This document shows, piece by piece, positions 1 through 10,024 of a DNA stretch of 64,000 nucleotides (the first letter of the stretch is position 1; each line of letters starts with the position of its first letter). Source of the stretch: an uncultured bacterium. Lineage in GTDB: Bacteria > Verrucomicrobiota > Kiritimatiellia > CAIVKH01. The stretch lies in NCBI GenBank assembly GCA_937958885.1, contig CALGMT010000029.1:18744-82743 (forward strand). The letters are read 5' to 3'. A model generated the notes under the pieces. It was not told the DNA's origin, did no database searches, and saw only the letters and a list, made by a program, of their open reading frames with translations. A program made the translations under genes and the position numbers.

Positions 1-203
1 AGACATCACCCTCGGATGCCCCGGAACAACAGACGTCCAGTTCTGAGGAAGAGGAGCGCCCCGCGAGCGCGATGTCGGAGGAGGAGGCGGAACGCATCCT
101 CGACGCCCTCCGCGAGCGCGAGGCGTCCGACCGCGCGCGGATCGCCGCGGATCGACTCCGCCGCGAGATGAGCCGGCTTCCGCCTGTGGAGAAGGATTGG
201 TGA
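1..203 (+). CDS. C-terminal fragment of a BatB/BatC-like aerotolerance protein (5' end outside window)
   Basis: Open frame from the window edge, ending ...EEEAERILDALREREASDRARIAADRLRREMSRLPPVEKDW*; the charged tail ending in KDW and position directly before batD/batE fit BatC-type proteins. Stop TGA 201-203 overlaps the ATG at 203. Confidence 0.55.
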   Translation, partial: TSPSDAPEQQTSSSEEEERPASAMSEEEAERILDALREREASDRARIAADRLRREMSRLPPVEKDW

Positions 204-1981
204 TGCGCACGAGACGTTCAAATGTCATCGCCGCCCTGCTCGCCCTGGCGCTCACCGCCGCGCGGGGCGCGGAGGTGGAAATGGACATCGAACCGCGCGT
301 GCTTCGGCTCGGCGAATCCGCGATATGCCGCATCGTGATAAAGGACGCGGCGAACGCGCCGCAGCCGCGGCTTCCGCCGCTGCAGGGGTTCGAGGTCAGC
401 GCGGCGGGAACCGAGCAGAACATCCAAATCGTGAACGGACGCCAGTCCCTCTTCACGGCCTACCGGTTCCAGCTCACGCCGATCGCCGCGGGCGACTTCA
501 AAATCGGACCGTTCCGCTATGACCTCGGCGATCGCGTGGCGGATATCCCCGCCGTCGAAGTGCGCGTGCTGCCGATGCAGGGAAATGGCGGAGAATCCGT
601 TCAATCGATGAATGAGTTGCTCTTTGCGACGCTGACCTCGAGCCGTCCGAAGGTGTACGTGCAGGAGGTGTTCGACATCACGCTCAACGTGTACGCGCAG
701 CCGGGATTGAATCTCGACCGCAACATCTCGCTGCTGAATTTCGACACGACCGGTCTGGCGCTATCCGGCTTTGAAGAGCTGGCGAGCGGGCGCGAGGCGA
801 TTGACGGACGCGTGTACGATGTGCGGCGATTCCGCGCGCGCGCCACGGCGCTAACCTCGGGAGCGTTCACGCTGAACCCGCGACTGCGGGTGAACATCAT
901 TGTGCCGCGCAGCCGGGGCAACCGGGATCCGTTTTTCGGCGACTCATTTTTCGACTCCTTCAGCCTTTTCGGGCGCGTTGAAACACGCGCGCACACACTG
1001 GAGGCGCGCCCGCTTTCGCTGCGCGTGCACGACCTGCCCGCGGAAGGGCGGCCCTCGAATTTTTCCGGCGCGGTGGGGCGTTTCTCGTTCGACCTGTCGG
1101 CGAGTCCGCTTCAACTGCGCGTCGGCGAGCCGATCACGATGCGCTACCGCATTCAGGGGCGCGGCAATATCGACACCGTGCGCGCGCCCGAGCTCGCGCT
1201 GCCGGACGGCTTCCGCGCGTTCGAGGCACAGTTGGTGGAACAGAACGCGCAGAGCGGATTGAAGGTGTTCGAGCAGGTCATCATTCCGCGTTCGGCGACG
1301 ATCAAGGAACTGCCGCCTGTCGCGTTCTCGTGGTTCGATCCGGAAGCGGAGCGCTACGAGACCATGGTCCGCGGCCCCTACCCGCTCGAACTCGCCGCCG
1401 GCAATGCCGGTCCGATCCTGCAGGGGGTCGAGGCGCAGCCCGCGCTCGAGCGCGGCCCCCTCGGCGCGGATCTGGTCTATCTGAAGCCCGCGCCGCGCCG
1501 ACTGCGCGCGGCGGCGCCCGCGTCGGACATTCCGCCGGCCCTGCACGGCCTGCCCGCGCTGGCCCTGCTGATCGCGGCGGTCTATGCGCGGCATCGCGAG
1601 CGATTGCTGCGCGATCCCGCGCGCGCCGCCCGCCTGCGCGCGCCGCGCGGCGCGCGCGAGGGACTCGCCCGTGCACGCGCCCTCGCGCACAATGTGCCGG
1701 AAGCCGCAGGAGCCTTGGCCGACGCGCTCGCGCGCTTCTTCGGTCCGCTGCTCGGATTGCCGCCCGGCCGGGTGGATGCGGAGTCCGTGTGCAGCCGTCT
1801 GCAGCAAAGCGGCCTCGACACAACGCGCATACGGGAGCTGCGCTCCCTCTTCGATTTCTGCGAGCGGATGCGATATGCCGGTCCTGCCGCGCCGGCAACG
1901 GAAGAAGATCGCACAGCGCTAGCGCGGCATCTGGAGCGCGCCCCCGACCTGCTTCGCGCCTGCAAGAGGGCCGTCCGATGA
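203..1981 (+). CDS. batD: BatD family (oxygen tolerance) protein
   Basis: Signal peptide, repeated beta-rich domains (EVEMDIEPRVLRLGESAICRIVI...), C-terminal TM; sits between a BatC-like end and a BatE-like gene. Confidence 0.8.
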   Translation: MRTRRSNVIAALLALALTAARGAEVEMDIEPRVLRLGESAICRIVIKDAANAPQPRLPPLQGFEVSAAGTEQNIQIVNGRQSLFTAYRFQLTPIAAGDFKIGPFRYDLGDRVADIPAVEVRVLPMQGNGGESVQSMNELLFATLTSSRPKVYVQEVFDITLNVYAQPGLNLDRNISLLNFDTTGLALSGFEELASGREAIDGRVYDVRRFRARATALTSGAFTLNPRLRVNIIVPRSRGNRDPFFGDSFFDSFSLFGRVETRAHTLEARPLSLRVHDLPAEGRPSNFSGAVGRFSFDLSASPLQLRVGEPITMRYRIQGRGNIDTVRAPELALPDGFRAFEAQLVEQNAQSGLKVFEQVIIPRSATIKELPPVAFSWFDPEAERYETMVRGPYPLELAAGNAGPILQGVEAQPALERGPLGADLVYLKPAPRRLRAAAPASDIPPALHGLPALALLIAAVYARHRERLLRDPARAARLRAPRGAREGLARARALAHNVPEAAGALADALARFFGPLLGLPPGRVDAESVCSRLQQSGLDTTRIRELRSLFDFCERMRYAGPAAPATEEDRTALARHLERAPDLLRACKRAVR

Positions 1982-2715
1982 GCGCGCGCCTGCTGATCCC
2001 GGCCCTGCTGCTTATCATAGCGTGCGCAGCGTTTGGCGCGCCAGACCCGCGGTTCGACGCCGCGCGCGCGTCCTATGATGAAGGGCGATTCGCCGACGCG
2101 CTCGCCCTGTACGACGAATTGACGAAGGACTACCCGCATTCGCCGGAAGCCCACTTCAATCGCGGCAATGCGCTCGCACGGCTGGGGCGGGCCGGCGAGG
2201 CGATCGCCGCGTTTCAGCGCGTACTGATGATCGCCCCGCGCGACGCCGACGCACGGGCGAATTTGACGTTCTTGCGCGATGCCGCGGGTTTGCCCAAGCC
2301 GCAACCATCGCTGCGCGATGTCACCTTCGGCGCGCTGTCGGCGCGGGAATGGAAGGCCATCGCGCTTGCGGCATGGTGGCTGGGCGCCGCCGCACTGGCC
2401 GCGTCGCTCCTGATGCCGCGACTTCCGAACATCGTCCGACGCGCCGGCGTTGCGCTGCTCCTGGCGGCGCTCGTCGCCGGCGCAGGTTGGGGGCATTGGC
2501 GCTTGCGCCAGCGGCATCCTCTTGCCGTGGTCATTGCGCCGGGTGTGCAAGCGCGCTTCGCGCCGCTGGCCGACGCCACGCCGCATTTCGACGCGCCGGA
2601 GGGACTGACCCTCCGCGTCCTGGAACAGTCCGGCGCCTGGCTGCGCGTGCAAGAAGACCGCCGCGAAGGATGGATCCCTCGCGAGGGCGTCGCGATTCTC
2701 GAATTGGAATCCTGA
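1978..2715 (+). CDS. batE: BatE-like protein: TPR repeats, TM helices, C-terminal SH3-like domain
   Basis: ATG at 1978 overlaps the batD stop; TPR (YDEGRFADALALYDELTKDYPHSPEAHFNRGNALARLGRAGEAIAAFQRVL) and SH3-like tail (LRVLEQSGAWLRVQEDRREGWIPREGVAIL). Confidence 0.75.
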   Translation: MSARLLIPALLLIIACAAFGAPDPRFDAARASYDEGRFADALALYDELTKDYPHSPEAHFNRGNALARLGRAGEAIAAFQRVLMIAPRDADARANLTFLRDAAGLPKPQPSLRDVTFGALSAREWKAIALAAWWLGAAALAASLLMPRLPNIVRRAGVALLLAALVAGAGWGHWRLRQRHPLAVVIAPGVQARFAPLADATPHFDAPEGLTLRVLEQSGAWLRVQEDRREGWIPREGVAILELES

Positions 2716-2737
2716 AGCCTTCGGCTATACTCGCGAT

Positions 2738-2947
2738 ATGTCACGCATTCCCGGACACTCGTCGCGCGGGCTTTGCATCACCGGCTTCTTGATTCTGGCG
2801 ACCGGCGCGGCGTCTGCGTACCTCGTGCGCACCTACGGCAACGCCCTGGTTGCCGATGAACCGATTCGCATGATTTTGCTCGCCACCGCGATCGGGTCCG
2901 GCATCTGTTTTATCTCCGCCACCGCGCGCTGGTGGATGCGGCACTGA
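2738..2947 (+). CDS. small membrane protein, two predicted TM helices
   Basis: 69 aa ORF with hydrophobic segments; no family recognised. Confidence 0.5.
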   Translation: MSRIPGHSSRGLCITGFLILATGAASAYLVRTYGNALVADEPIRMILLATAIGSGICFISATARWWMRH

Positions 2948-2986
2948 TCTTCCGGCGCGATCTTTTTCAGCTTCCGCACGCGTCGA

Positions 2987-3847
2987 TTAGGCCGCCTCCC
3001 GCGTGCGGGGGTCGAGGATGTCGCGCAGGCGATCGCCGAGCACATTGAAGGCGAGGACGAGCAGGAAGATCGCAACCGTGACGAAGGTCATCTCCCACCA
3101 TACGCCCTGCCACAGCCGCGCGCGCGCGTTGTTCAGCATGATGCCCCACGACGGTTCGCCCTGCACGCCGAGGCCGAGGACGCTCATGAAGACCTCGGTG
3201 CCGACGGATGCAGGAAAACGCAGGGTGAACGTGACCAGCACGATGTGAAACACATTGGGGAGGATGTGCCGGAACAGGATGCGCGGCCCGCCATAGCCGA
3301 GCACCCGCGCGGCCTGGACATACGCGCGCTCGCGATGCGCCATCGTCTCCGCCCGCACGAGCCGGCAGATGCCCACCCAGGTCGTCAAGCCGATGCCGAG
3401 AAACACGCCGACCAGCCCCTTCCCCACCACCATCGAAATCGCGAGAATAAACAGCAGTCCGGGAATCGCGGCAAAGGTCGAATACATCCAGACGATCACG
3501 TCGTCCACGCGACCGCCGTAATAGCCCGCAAGCAGTCCGAGGAGCACGCCGATCGGAATCGCGATGCAGGACGTGATGATGCCGACATAGAATGCGATAC
3601 GCGCGCCCTGAACCAGCCGCCCGAAGACATCGCGGCCCAACCCGTCCGTGCCCATCCAATGGCGGAACGACGGCGGCTGGTATTGCTGGTGAATCTCCTG
3701 CCGCTGGTAAGCCGGCGTCGTGTCGCGCGCGCGGTGGATTCGATAGACAATCTCGCCGTAAGCCGCGAGGGCGGCGTATGCCAGCACCACGAGCAGCGCC
3801 GCGCGGGCGAGCAGGCCGCCCTGCCAGAGTTGCCGCAGTGCGCTCAT
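2987..3847 (-). CDS. oligopeptide ABC transporter permease (OppC/DppC type)
   Basis: Binding-protein-dependent permease features (MGTDGLGRDVFGRLVQGARIAFYVG, EAA-type loop AETMAHRERAYVQAARVLGYGGPRILFRHILPNV). Confidence 0.85.
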   Translation of the reverse strand: MSALRQLWQGGLLARAALLVVLAYAALAAYGEIVYRIHRARDTTPAYQRQEIHQQYQPPSFRHWMGTDGLGRDVFGRLVQGARIAFYVGIITSCIAIPIGVLLGLLAGYYGGRVDDVIVWMYSTFAAIPGLLFILAISMVVGKGLVGVFLGIGLTTWVGICRLVRAETMAHRERAYVQAARVLGYGGPRILFRHILPNVFHIVLVTFTLRFPASVGTEVFMSVLGLGVQGEPSWGIMLNNARARLWQGVWWEMTFVTVAIFLLVLAFNVLGDRLRDILDPRTREAA

Positions 3848-5103
3848 TGCAGTTTTATCCTCGGATCCGCCCACGCGTAGCACAGATCGGCCAGCAGATT
3901 GGCCGCCAAATAAAGCGCCGATCCGATCACCACAATCGCGCGGACCACGTCCACATCGCTGTCGTTGATCGCGTTCACGCCGAGATAGCCGAGGCCGGGG
4001 ATGCCGAAGAAACTCTCGAGCAGCAGGCTGCCGGTGTAGAGAAACGGAACCGACAGGACCACCTGCGTGATGATCGGGCCCATCGCGTTGCGCAGCACGT
4101 GCACAAACAACACCCGCGCGCGGCCAAGTCCTTTGGCATAGGCCGTTCGCACGTATTCCTTGTGCAGTTCTTCCAGCAGGATCGTGCGGTAAAACCGGAC
4201 GCCCGCGCCGAGTCCGCTGACGACGCCGATGATGATCGGCAGCAGCAGATACACCCAGGAATGAAAGCCCCACACGGGGAACCATCCGAGCTTGAACGCG
4301 AGCACGTACTGGCCGGCGACGATCCAGACCAAATAATTGACGCTCATCAACGCGACGGATCCCACCACCATCAGGCGATCCGGCCATCGGCCCCGATAAA
4401 ACGCGCTCCACAGCCCCAGCGTGACGCTCAACACCGTTTCGAGCAACAGGATCGGAAACGCCAGCGCGAGCGTCGGACCGATGCCGTCGCGCAGCAAATC
4501 GGCCACCGGCAGATTCGCGCTGCTGGAGACTCCAAAATCAAGGCGCGCGAGACTTTTGAGATAAAACAGAAATTGAGAGTCCCACGGTTTTTCCACGACG
4601 CGCCTCAGGCGAATGGACGCCACTTCTCGCTCGCCGCGCGACAGCCATTCGCTCAACGCCGCGGCGGGGGATTCGTCGGCGGTGCAGGCCAGCCGCTCAA
4701 CCGTCCACACGCGCGCGCCCGGCGCGCGCCAGCGCACGCGCCACTCGTGCGCCCGCCCGCGGGGCGGGTCGAATGCAAGCGGCGGCTGCACGACGGCGTC
4801 TGCCGCCACGATCAAAACGCCCTGTTCCCATCGCGCGCCGTCCGAACGGGTCCAGCCGCCGGGGCCGCTCTGAAAATTGATATCCGGCAGGGCGCGCGTC
4901 GGCGCGAGACGGCCCCAGAACAGCGGCTTGTTGAACCCACGCCCTTCGTCGAATTCCTCCAGCGCGCGCGGCGAGGCTTTTTCTCCCAGTTTCATCCGCG
5001 CGGGGCTTCCGCCGACGAGATGGAAGAGCAGAAAGGTCACGACGATGACACCGAACACCGTCGGGATCATTTGCAGGATTCGTCTGGCGATGTAGGCGAT
5101 CAT
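3844..5103 (-). CDS. oligopeptide ABC transporter permease (OppB/DppB type) with a large N-terminal periplasmic insertion
   Basis: N-term MIAYIARRILQMIPTVFGVIVVTFLLFHLVGGSP and EAA loop YRTILLEELHKEYVRTAYAKGLGRARVLFVHVLRNA; 419 aa, longer than typical OppB. Confidence 0.85.
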   Translation of the reverse strand: MIAYIARRILQMIPTVFGVIVVTFLLFHLVGGSPARMKLGEKASPRALEEFDEGRGFNKPLFWGRLAPTRALPDINFQSGPGGWTRSDGARWEQGVLIVAADAVVQPPLAFDPPRGRAHEWRVRWRAPGARVWTVERLACTADESPAAALSEWLSRGEREVASIRLRRVVEKPWDSQFLFYLKSLARLDFGVSSSANLPVADLLRDGIGPTLALAFPILLLETVLSVTLGLWSAFYRGRWPDRLMVVGSVALMSVNYLVWIVAGQYVLAFKLGWFPVWGFHSWVYLLLPIIIGVVSGLGAGVRFYRTILLEELHKEYVRTAYAKGLGRARVLFVHVLRNAMGPIITQVVLSVPFLYTGSLLLESFFGIPGLGYLGVNAINDSDVDVVRAIVVIGSALYLAANLLADLCYAWADPRIKLQ

Positions 5104-5171
5104 GAACGGTCAACGCGACGCTTTGAATGGCCGGTCATTATCCTCGTATCAAGTGCGACCCGGATGCAACC

Positions 5172-6095
5172 TCACAAGCTCCGCGCGATGCGCGCGGCGA
5201 TTCGAGCGTTGTTTTCCAGCAGCGCGACATTCGCCGATTGACTTCGCCGGTCGGTCAGCTCGCTCACGCGCGCGAGTAGAAACGGCGTGACCTCCTTCCC
5301 CCGAATGCCGGTAGCGTCCGCCTCCAAGAGCGCAGCGGCGATCGCGTGCTCGATTTCATCGGCGGGTACTTCCGCCTCCGACGGTGGCGGCGCACAAACC
5401 AAGATTCCAGCCGATAGCTGTAGCTCGTCGCGCGCTTCCATTAGTGCAGCAACTTCATCAGGCGTGTCGCACCGAATGTCGACCGGCAACCCGGAGGAGC
5501 GCGAATAAAAAGCCGGGAACGTATCGCAACCGAATCCAACTACGGGTACGCCCCGCGTCTCCAACGCTTCCAGTGTCAACGGAAGATCGAGTATCGCCTT
5601 CGCGCCCGCACATACCACCGTTACCGGTGTCCGGCCCAACTCCTCCACATCCGCACTGATATCGAACGGGTGCCCGCGATGCACCCCGCCGATCCCGCCG
5701 GTCGCAAATATCCGGATGCCCGCCCGATGCGCCAGAAACATCGTGGCGGCAACCGTTGTGCCTCCCCATTCGCGCCGCGCGAGCGCGATGGGCAGGTCGC
5801 GACGACTGCACTTGCGCGCCGATCGCGATTTGCCCAGCGCCTCCAAATCGTCAGAATCCAGCCCGATGCGCACCACGCCCTCCATCAGGGCAACCGTCGC
5901 GGGAACCGCGCCCTCTTCCCGAACCGCCGCCTCCATGTTCGAGGCCGTCTCTACATTGAGCGGATATGGCAAGCCGTGCGTAATCAACGTGCTTTCAAGC
6001 GCCACCAGTGGGCGTCCATCTCGTCGCGCCGCCGCCGCTTCCCGTCCGAATACAAAATCCACCGATCTCCTCCCGGTCAAAATAAACCCGTTCAA
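5172..6095 (-). CDS. psuG: pseudouridine-5'-phosphate glycosidase
   Basis: GRPLVALESTLITHGLPYPLNVETA..., FATGGIGGVHRG, VVCAGAKAILDLPLTLE motifs; TTG start in the track, true start may be slightly downstream. Confidence 0.88.
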   Translation of the reverse strand: MNGFILTGRRSVDFVFGREAAAARRDGRPLVALESTLITHGLPYPLNVETASNMEAAVREEGAVPATVALMEGVVRIGLDSDDLEALGKSRSARKCSRRDLPIALARREWGGTTVAATMFLAHRAGIRIFATGGIGGVHRGHPFDISADVEELGRTPVTVVCAGAKAILDLPLTLEALETRGVPVVGFGCDTFPAFYSRSSGLPVDIRCDTPDEVAALMEARDELQLSAGILVCAPPPSEAEVPADEIEHAIAAALLEADATGIRGKEVTPFLLARVSELTDRRSQSANVALLENNARIAARIARSL

Positions 6096-6292
6096 TGCGA
6101 TTACTGCAACATATTACCCGACAATAAGATACGATATTCGTTAGCCGCCGCCCGCCCTTCGATCGCCTTCGCATATCGCTGTCGGCAAATGAGTTATGCG
6201 GGCATCCGCACTCAACGACGCTTTCTGTATTGATGCCGGATATTTGATGGGGCAGCATAACTGTTTTCGCCCTCTATTGCGGGCAATTTTCC

Positions 6293-7642
6293 ATGCGCAT
6301 TTTGATTATCGGTGCAGGGAACGCAGGCCGCCACTTGGCGGCCAAGCTGTGCGAGGAGCGCCACGACATTGTCATTGTCGATTGCGATGAGGCGGCGTTG
6401 AACGAAGTTGCCGCCCAGCTCGACATTCAGACAGTGAATGGCGAGGGCTCCAGTCCGCGCGTCCTCGAGCGGGCCGGATTGATGAAGACGGATTTGCTGG
6501 TCGCGGTCACGGACCGGGACGAGGTCAACATCCTCGCCTGCGCGTTCGCGAACGCTGCGGGCGTGCCGCACAAGGTGGCCCGAGTGTCGAATCCGGATTT
6601 CCTCCATGCGAACGCCAAATTCGACCTGCGAAAACTGGGCATCGATCTGGTCATCAGCCAGAAAGAAGAGTGTGCGGACGAAATTTTCACGATTCTGCGC
6701 ATGCCGGGCACCCTCGAAGCCGTCGATATGTTCGAGAATCGCGTCCTCGCGGTGGGCGTAAAAATCCACATGGACAGCCCGCTGGTGATGACGACGCTAA
6801 AGGATTTTCCCCGCCCCGAGTTGCTGAGCCGCATCCGGATCATGGGACTGATGCGCGCTGACGAGTTGCTGATTCCGAAGGGCGACACGCAACTCATGAT
6901 CGGCGACGACATCTACTTCTGCGGCGTTCCGGAGGATGTCCATGCCTTCCTCGAATGGGCGAGCCCCGAGCATGAGCGCTTCGAAAAACTCATCATTGCC
7001 GGCGGCGGCGATCTGGGGCTCCAAATCGCCTTGCGTATGGAGAAGACGGATACGCCGGTCGTCCTCATCGAACGAAATCCAGAGCGCGCGGAGGCGTGTT
7101 CCCTGCTCCTCGACCGCACACTGGTCATCAAAGGCGACGCGCTCGATCAAGAAACGCTCGAAAACGCGGGCGTGATCCACGGCTCGGCATTCGTGGCCGT
7201 CACCGGTAGCGACGAGAACAATATCATGATCTGTCTGCTCGCCGAGAAGGCCGGCGCGACGTTCACCCTCGCGCAGGTCACACGGCCCGAATATGTGCCC
7301 ATCATCGGCAGTTTGAGCCTGCTCGACCGCGCGGTCAGCGCGCACATGTCGATGATCAACGCCATCCTGCATTTCGTGCGCGGCAAGAATGTCAAGGCGG
7401 CCGCGCTCCTGCACAAGCTGCCCGGCGAACTGCTCGATGTCGTGATCTCGGATGCGCATCGCTGGGCGGACAAGCCGATCCGCGCGCTCCGCATCCCCCA
7501 TGGCGTGATGATCGCGACGGTGCTTCGCGGACAGGATGTGATCCCGCCCACCGGCGATCTCGTCCTGCGCAAGGGGGACCGGCTGGTCCTGTTCGCCATG
7601 CCCTCCGCTGTGAGCCGCGTCGAAGACCTGTTCAAAGGTTGA
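6293..7642 (+). CDS. trkA: Trk system potassium uptake regulatory protein TrkA
   Basis: Two RCK/TrkA-N Rossmann modules (MRILIIGAGNAGRHLAAKLCEERHDIVIVDCD; KLIIAGGGDLGLQIALRME) and TrkA-C domain; followed by trkH. Confidence 0.92.
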   Translation: MRILIIGAGNAGRHLAAKLCEERHDIVIVDCDEAALNEVAAQLDIQTVNGEGSSPRVLERAGLMKTDLLVAVTDRDEVNILACAFANAAGVPHKVARVSNPDFLHANAKFDLRKLGIDLVISQKEECADEIFTILRMPGTLEAVDMFENRVLAVGVKIHMDSPLVMTTLKDFPRPELLSRIRIMGLMRADELLIPKGDTQLMIGDDIYFCGVPEDVHAFLEWASPEHERFEKLIIAGGGDLGLQIALRMEKTDTPVVLIERNPERAEACSLLLDRTLVIKGDALDQETLENAGVIHGSAFVAVTGSDENNIMICLLAEKAGATFTLAQVTRPEYVPIIGSLSLLDRAVSAHMSMINAILHFVRGKNVKAAALLHKLPGELLDVVISDAHRWADKPIRALRIPHGVMIATVLRGQDVIPPTGDLVLRKGDRLVLFAMPSAVSRVEDLFKG

Positions 7643-7648
7643 TCCGCC

Positions 7649-9097
7649 GTGAACTTCCGCGCCGTATTCCATCTGATTTCATTTTTGCCCCTCGTCTTGA
7701 GCCTCAGCATGATGATCTGCTGGCTCGTCGGCGCGCGGATGGACGACCCGTGGCACGCGCAGCGCGCCTTCGCGCTCTCCGCCGCCATTTCACTTATCAC
7801 CGGCAGCATTCTATGGACGAGCACCCGCGGCCCGGTGGACCTCAACCGCCGCGACGGGGTTGGCATTGTCGCCTTCGGATGGCTGCTCTGCACCGTGCTC
7901 GGCGCCATTCCCTTCATCCTCTCGGGCGTGGCGATGAACCCGGCGGATGCGTGGTTTGAAGCCGTTTCCGGGTTCACGACAACCGGCGCGACGGTGCTCG
8001 AGAACTTGGAATCCCTCCCCCGCGCGATCCTCCTCTGGCGGTCCATGAGTCAATTCATCGGCGGCATGGGCATTCTCGTGCTATGCGTGGCGATTCTCCC
8101 TCTGCTCGGGTCCGGCGGCATGCAGATTTACCGCGCGGAGGCGGCGGGCCCGTCCAAGGACCGCCTGACCCCGCGCATTGCGGGCACGGCGAAGCTGCTC
8201 TGGGGCGTGTACGCAGGGCTGACGCTGCTCGTCCTCCTCCTCCTGCGCGCGGCCGGGCTTTCATGGTTCGACGCGGTGTGCCACGCGTTCAGCACCACCG
8301 CGACCGGCGGCTTTTCCACCCGATCCGCGAGCATTTCGGCGCTTAACAACCCGGCAGTCGAATGGATTGTCACAGTGTTCATGTTCATCTGCGGGATCAA
8401 TTTCGCGCTGCACTGGCGAATGCTGCGCGGCGAATGGCGGGCATGGTTCCGCGATACCGAATGGCGTCTGTATGCGACGCTTATCGGCGCGGCCTTCCTC
8501 GCCATCCTGTTCAACGCGAGCCAAGGTTCCTACTCCGATTTCTCCCGCGCGGTGCGCGAAATTCTGTTCAACGTGGTCTCGATCATCACCAGCACAGGGT
8601 TCACCACCGACGACTACGGCCAGTGGCCGGCCTTTTCGCAGTTCGTCTTGTTCTTGCTGATGATCGTCGGCGGGTGCGCCGGCTCCACCGCGGGCGGCGT
8701 CAAGGTCATCCGCGTACTGGTCCTGCTCAAGCAGGTGTCGCGCGAGCTCAAATTGTTCATTCAGCCGCAGGCTATCTTTCACGTCAAAATCGGACGCCAG
8801 GTGGTCGAGCCGGAAATCGTATCGATGATCACCGCCTTCTTCGTGATCTTCGCGCTCCTGGGCGCCATCGCATCCGCCTGCATGTCCTTTTTGGTGCCCG
8901 ATCTGAAAACGGCCATTTCCGCGGTGGTCAGTTGCCTCGGCAACATCGGTCCCGGCCTCGGCGCGATCGACCCGTCCGGCACCTACGCTTTCATGCCGTC
9001 CGCGGCAAAAGTCCTGCTCGCGAGCTGCATGCTCCTCGGGCGCCTCGAGCTCTACACGCTTGTCGTGATCCTGATCCCCGGCTTCTGGCGGCGCTAA
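7649..9097 (+). CDS. trkH: Trk-type potassium uptake transporter, membrane subunit
   Basis: Multipass protein with K+ filter-like segments (AVSGFTTTGATVLENLE, STTATGGFSTR, TSTGFTTDDYGQWP). Confidence 0.92.
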   Translation: MNFRAVFHLISFLPLVLSLSMMICWLVGARMDDPWHAQRAFALSAAISLITGSILWTSTRGPVDLNRRDGVGIVAFGWLLCTVLGAIPFILSGVAMNPADAWFEAVSGFTTTGATVLENLESLPRAILLWRSMSQFIGGMGILVLCVAILPLLGSGGMQIYRAEAAGPSKDRLTPRIAGTAKLLWGVYAGLTLLVLLLLRAAGLSWFDAVCHAFSTTATGGFSTRSASISALNNPAVEWIVTVFMFICGINFALHWRMLRGEWRAWFRDTEWRLYATLIGAAFLAILFNASQGSYSDFSRAVREILFNVVSIITSTGFTTDDYGQWPAFSQFVLFLLMIVGGCAGSTAGGVKVIRVLVLLKQVSRELKLFIQPQAIFHVKIGRQVVEPEIVSMITAFFVIFALLGAIASACMSFLVPDLKTAISAVVSCLGNIGPGLGAIDPSGTYAFMPSAAKVLLASCMLLGRLELYTLVVILIPGFWRR

Positions 9098-9150
9098 TCC
9101 ATGGTCGACATGCGAACGCGCATCCGCCATACTGAGGCCGGAGGAATACG

Positions 9151-9615
9151 ATGAAACGAATCCTCATTCCTGTCGATTTTTCGGCGAGCACGGAACGGGT
9201 CGTGCGCACGGGCGCAAAGATTGCGCACGCGTTTGGCGCGGAAGTGTTCCTCCTGCATATCGCGCCGCCCGAACCGGAGTTCATCACCTACGAGCCCGGC
9301 CCGCCGTCCGTGCGCTCCGCTATCGCAAAGGATATCTCCGCCCAACATCGAAAGCTGCAAGACCTGGAGCGCGCCCTCGCGCATGAAGGCCTTGCCGTCA
9401 AGGCCTTGCTGATTCAAGGCTACATCGTCGAAAAGATTCTGAAGGAGATCGAACGCCTGCAGGTTGATCTCGTCGTTATGGGATCGCACGGCCATGGCGC
9501 GCTCTACCATCTGTTGCTCGGCAGTGCGACCGAGGGCGTGCTGCGGAAATCCCCCGTGCCGATCCTGATCGTGCCGAGAGCGCGAGGCGCTCCCCCTATT
9601 TCACCATCAGCGTGA
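9151..9615 (+). CDS. universal stress protein (UspA family)
   Basis: MKRILIPVDFSASTERVVRTGAKIA ... VDLVVMGSHGHGALYHLLLGSATEGVLRKSPVPILIV. Confidence 0.92.
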   Translation: MKRILIPVDFSASTERVVRTGAKIAHAFGAEVFLLHIAPPEPEFITYEPGPPSVRSAIAKDISAQHRKLQDLERALAHEGLAVKALLIQGYIVEKILKEIERLQVDLVVMGSHGHGALYHLLLGSATEGVLRKSPVPILIVPRARGAPPISPSA

Positions 9616-10024
9616 CGATCAAACGCCCGCCCTCGTGCGGGACGCCGCCAAGGATCGTGGGCTTGCCGCGCTGCAGCGAGACCGAGGTGCCCAGCAGGCG
9701 ATTTTCGCCGCGCATCCAGCTCACTTCCACATGACTGCCGCGCGTGCGGCCCGTGCGCAGATTCACCGAATGTCCGTCACCCAACGCAATCGAGGCCGTC
9801 CCCGGCGTGTTGACCATCACGGTTCCCTGCCCGATCAATCGGTAGGTTTCGAAGCGGAGCAGCGGTCGCAAGACGTAGTCCACCCGCTCCAGCCGCCTGT
9901 CCAACGGCGCCGGATCATTCGACGCGAGGATGAGCATCGCCTCGATCTCCATCGGCTGCGCCACGGCAGCCGGCGGCGCCGAAAGCAAAACCGCTCCGAC
10001 CAGGAATCCGAATATCCATTTCAT
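9596..10024 (-). CDS. hypothetical exported protein, last gene of the ECF sigma operon
   Basis: Signal peptide MKWIFGFLVGAVLLSAPPAAVAQ; ATG overlaps the upstream anti-sigma-like ORF stop. Confidence 0.6.
   Translation of the reverse strand: MKWIFGFLVGAVLLSAPPAAVAQPMEIEAMLILASNDPAPLDRRLERVDYVLRPLLRFETYRLIGQGTVMVNTPGTASIALGDGHSVNLRTGRTRGSHVEVSWMRGENRLLGTSVSLQRGKPTILGGVPHEGGRLIVTLMVK

Noticed and set aside
1330-1980. Long upstream extension of the BatE frame (ORF 1330-2715)
   Set aside because: The extension is an Arg/Ala-rich shadow of batD; the real start with signal peptide is ATG 1978.
3592-5241. 549-aa plus-strand ORF antisense to the opp permeases
   Set aside because: High GC produces long antisense frames; translation is His/Arg/Gln-rich with no domain, while the opposite strand encodes clear permeases.
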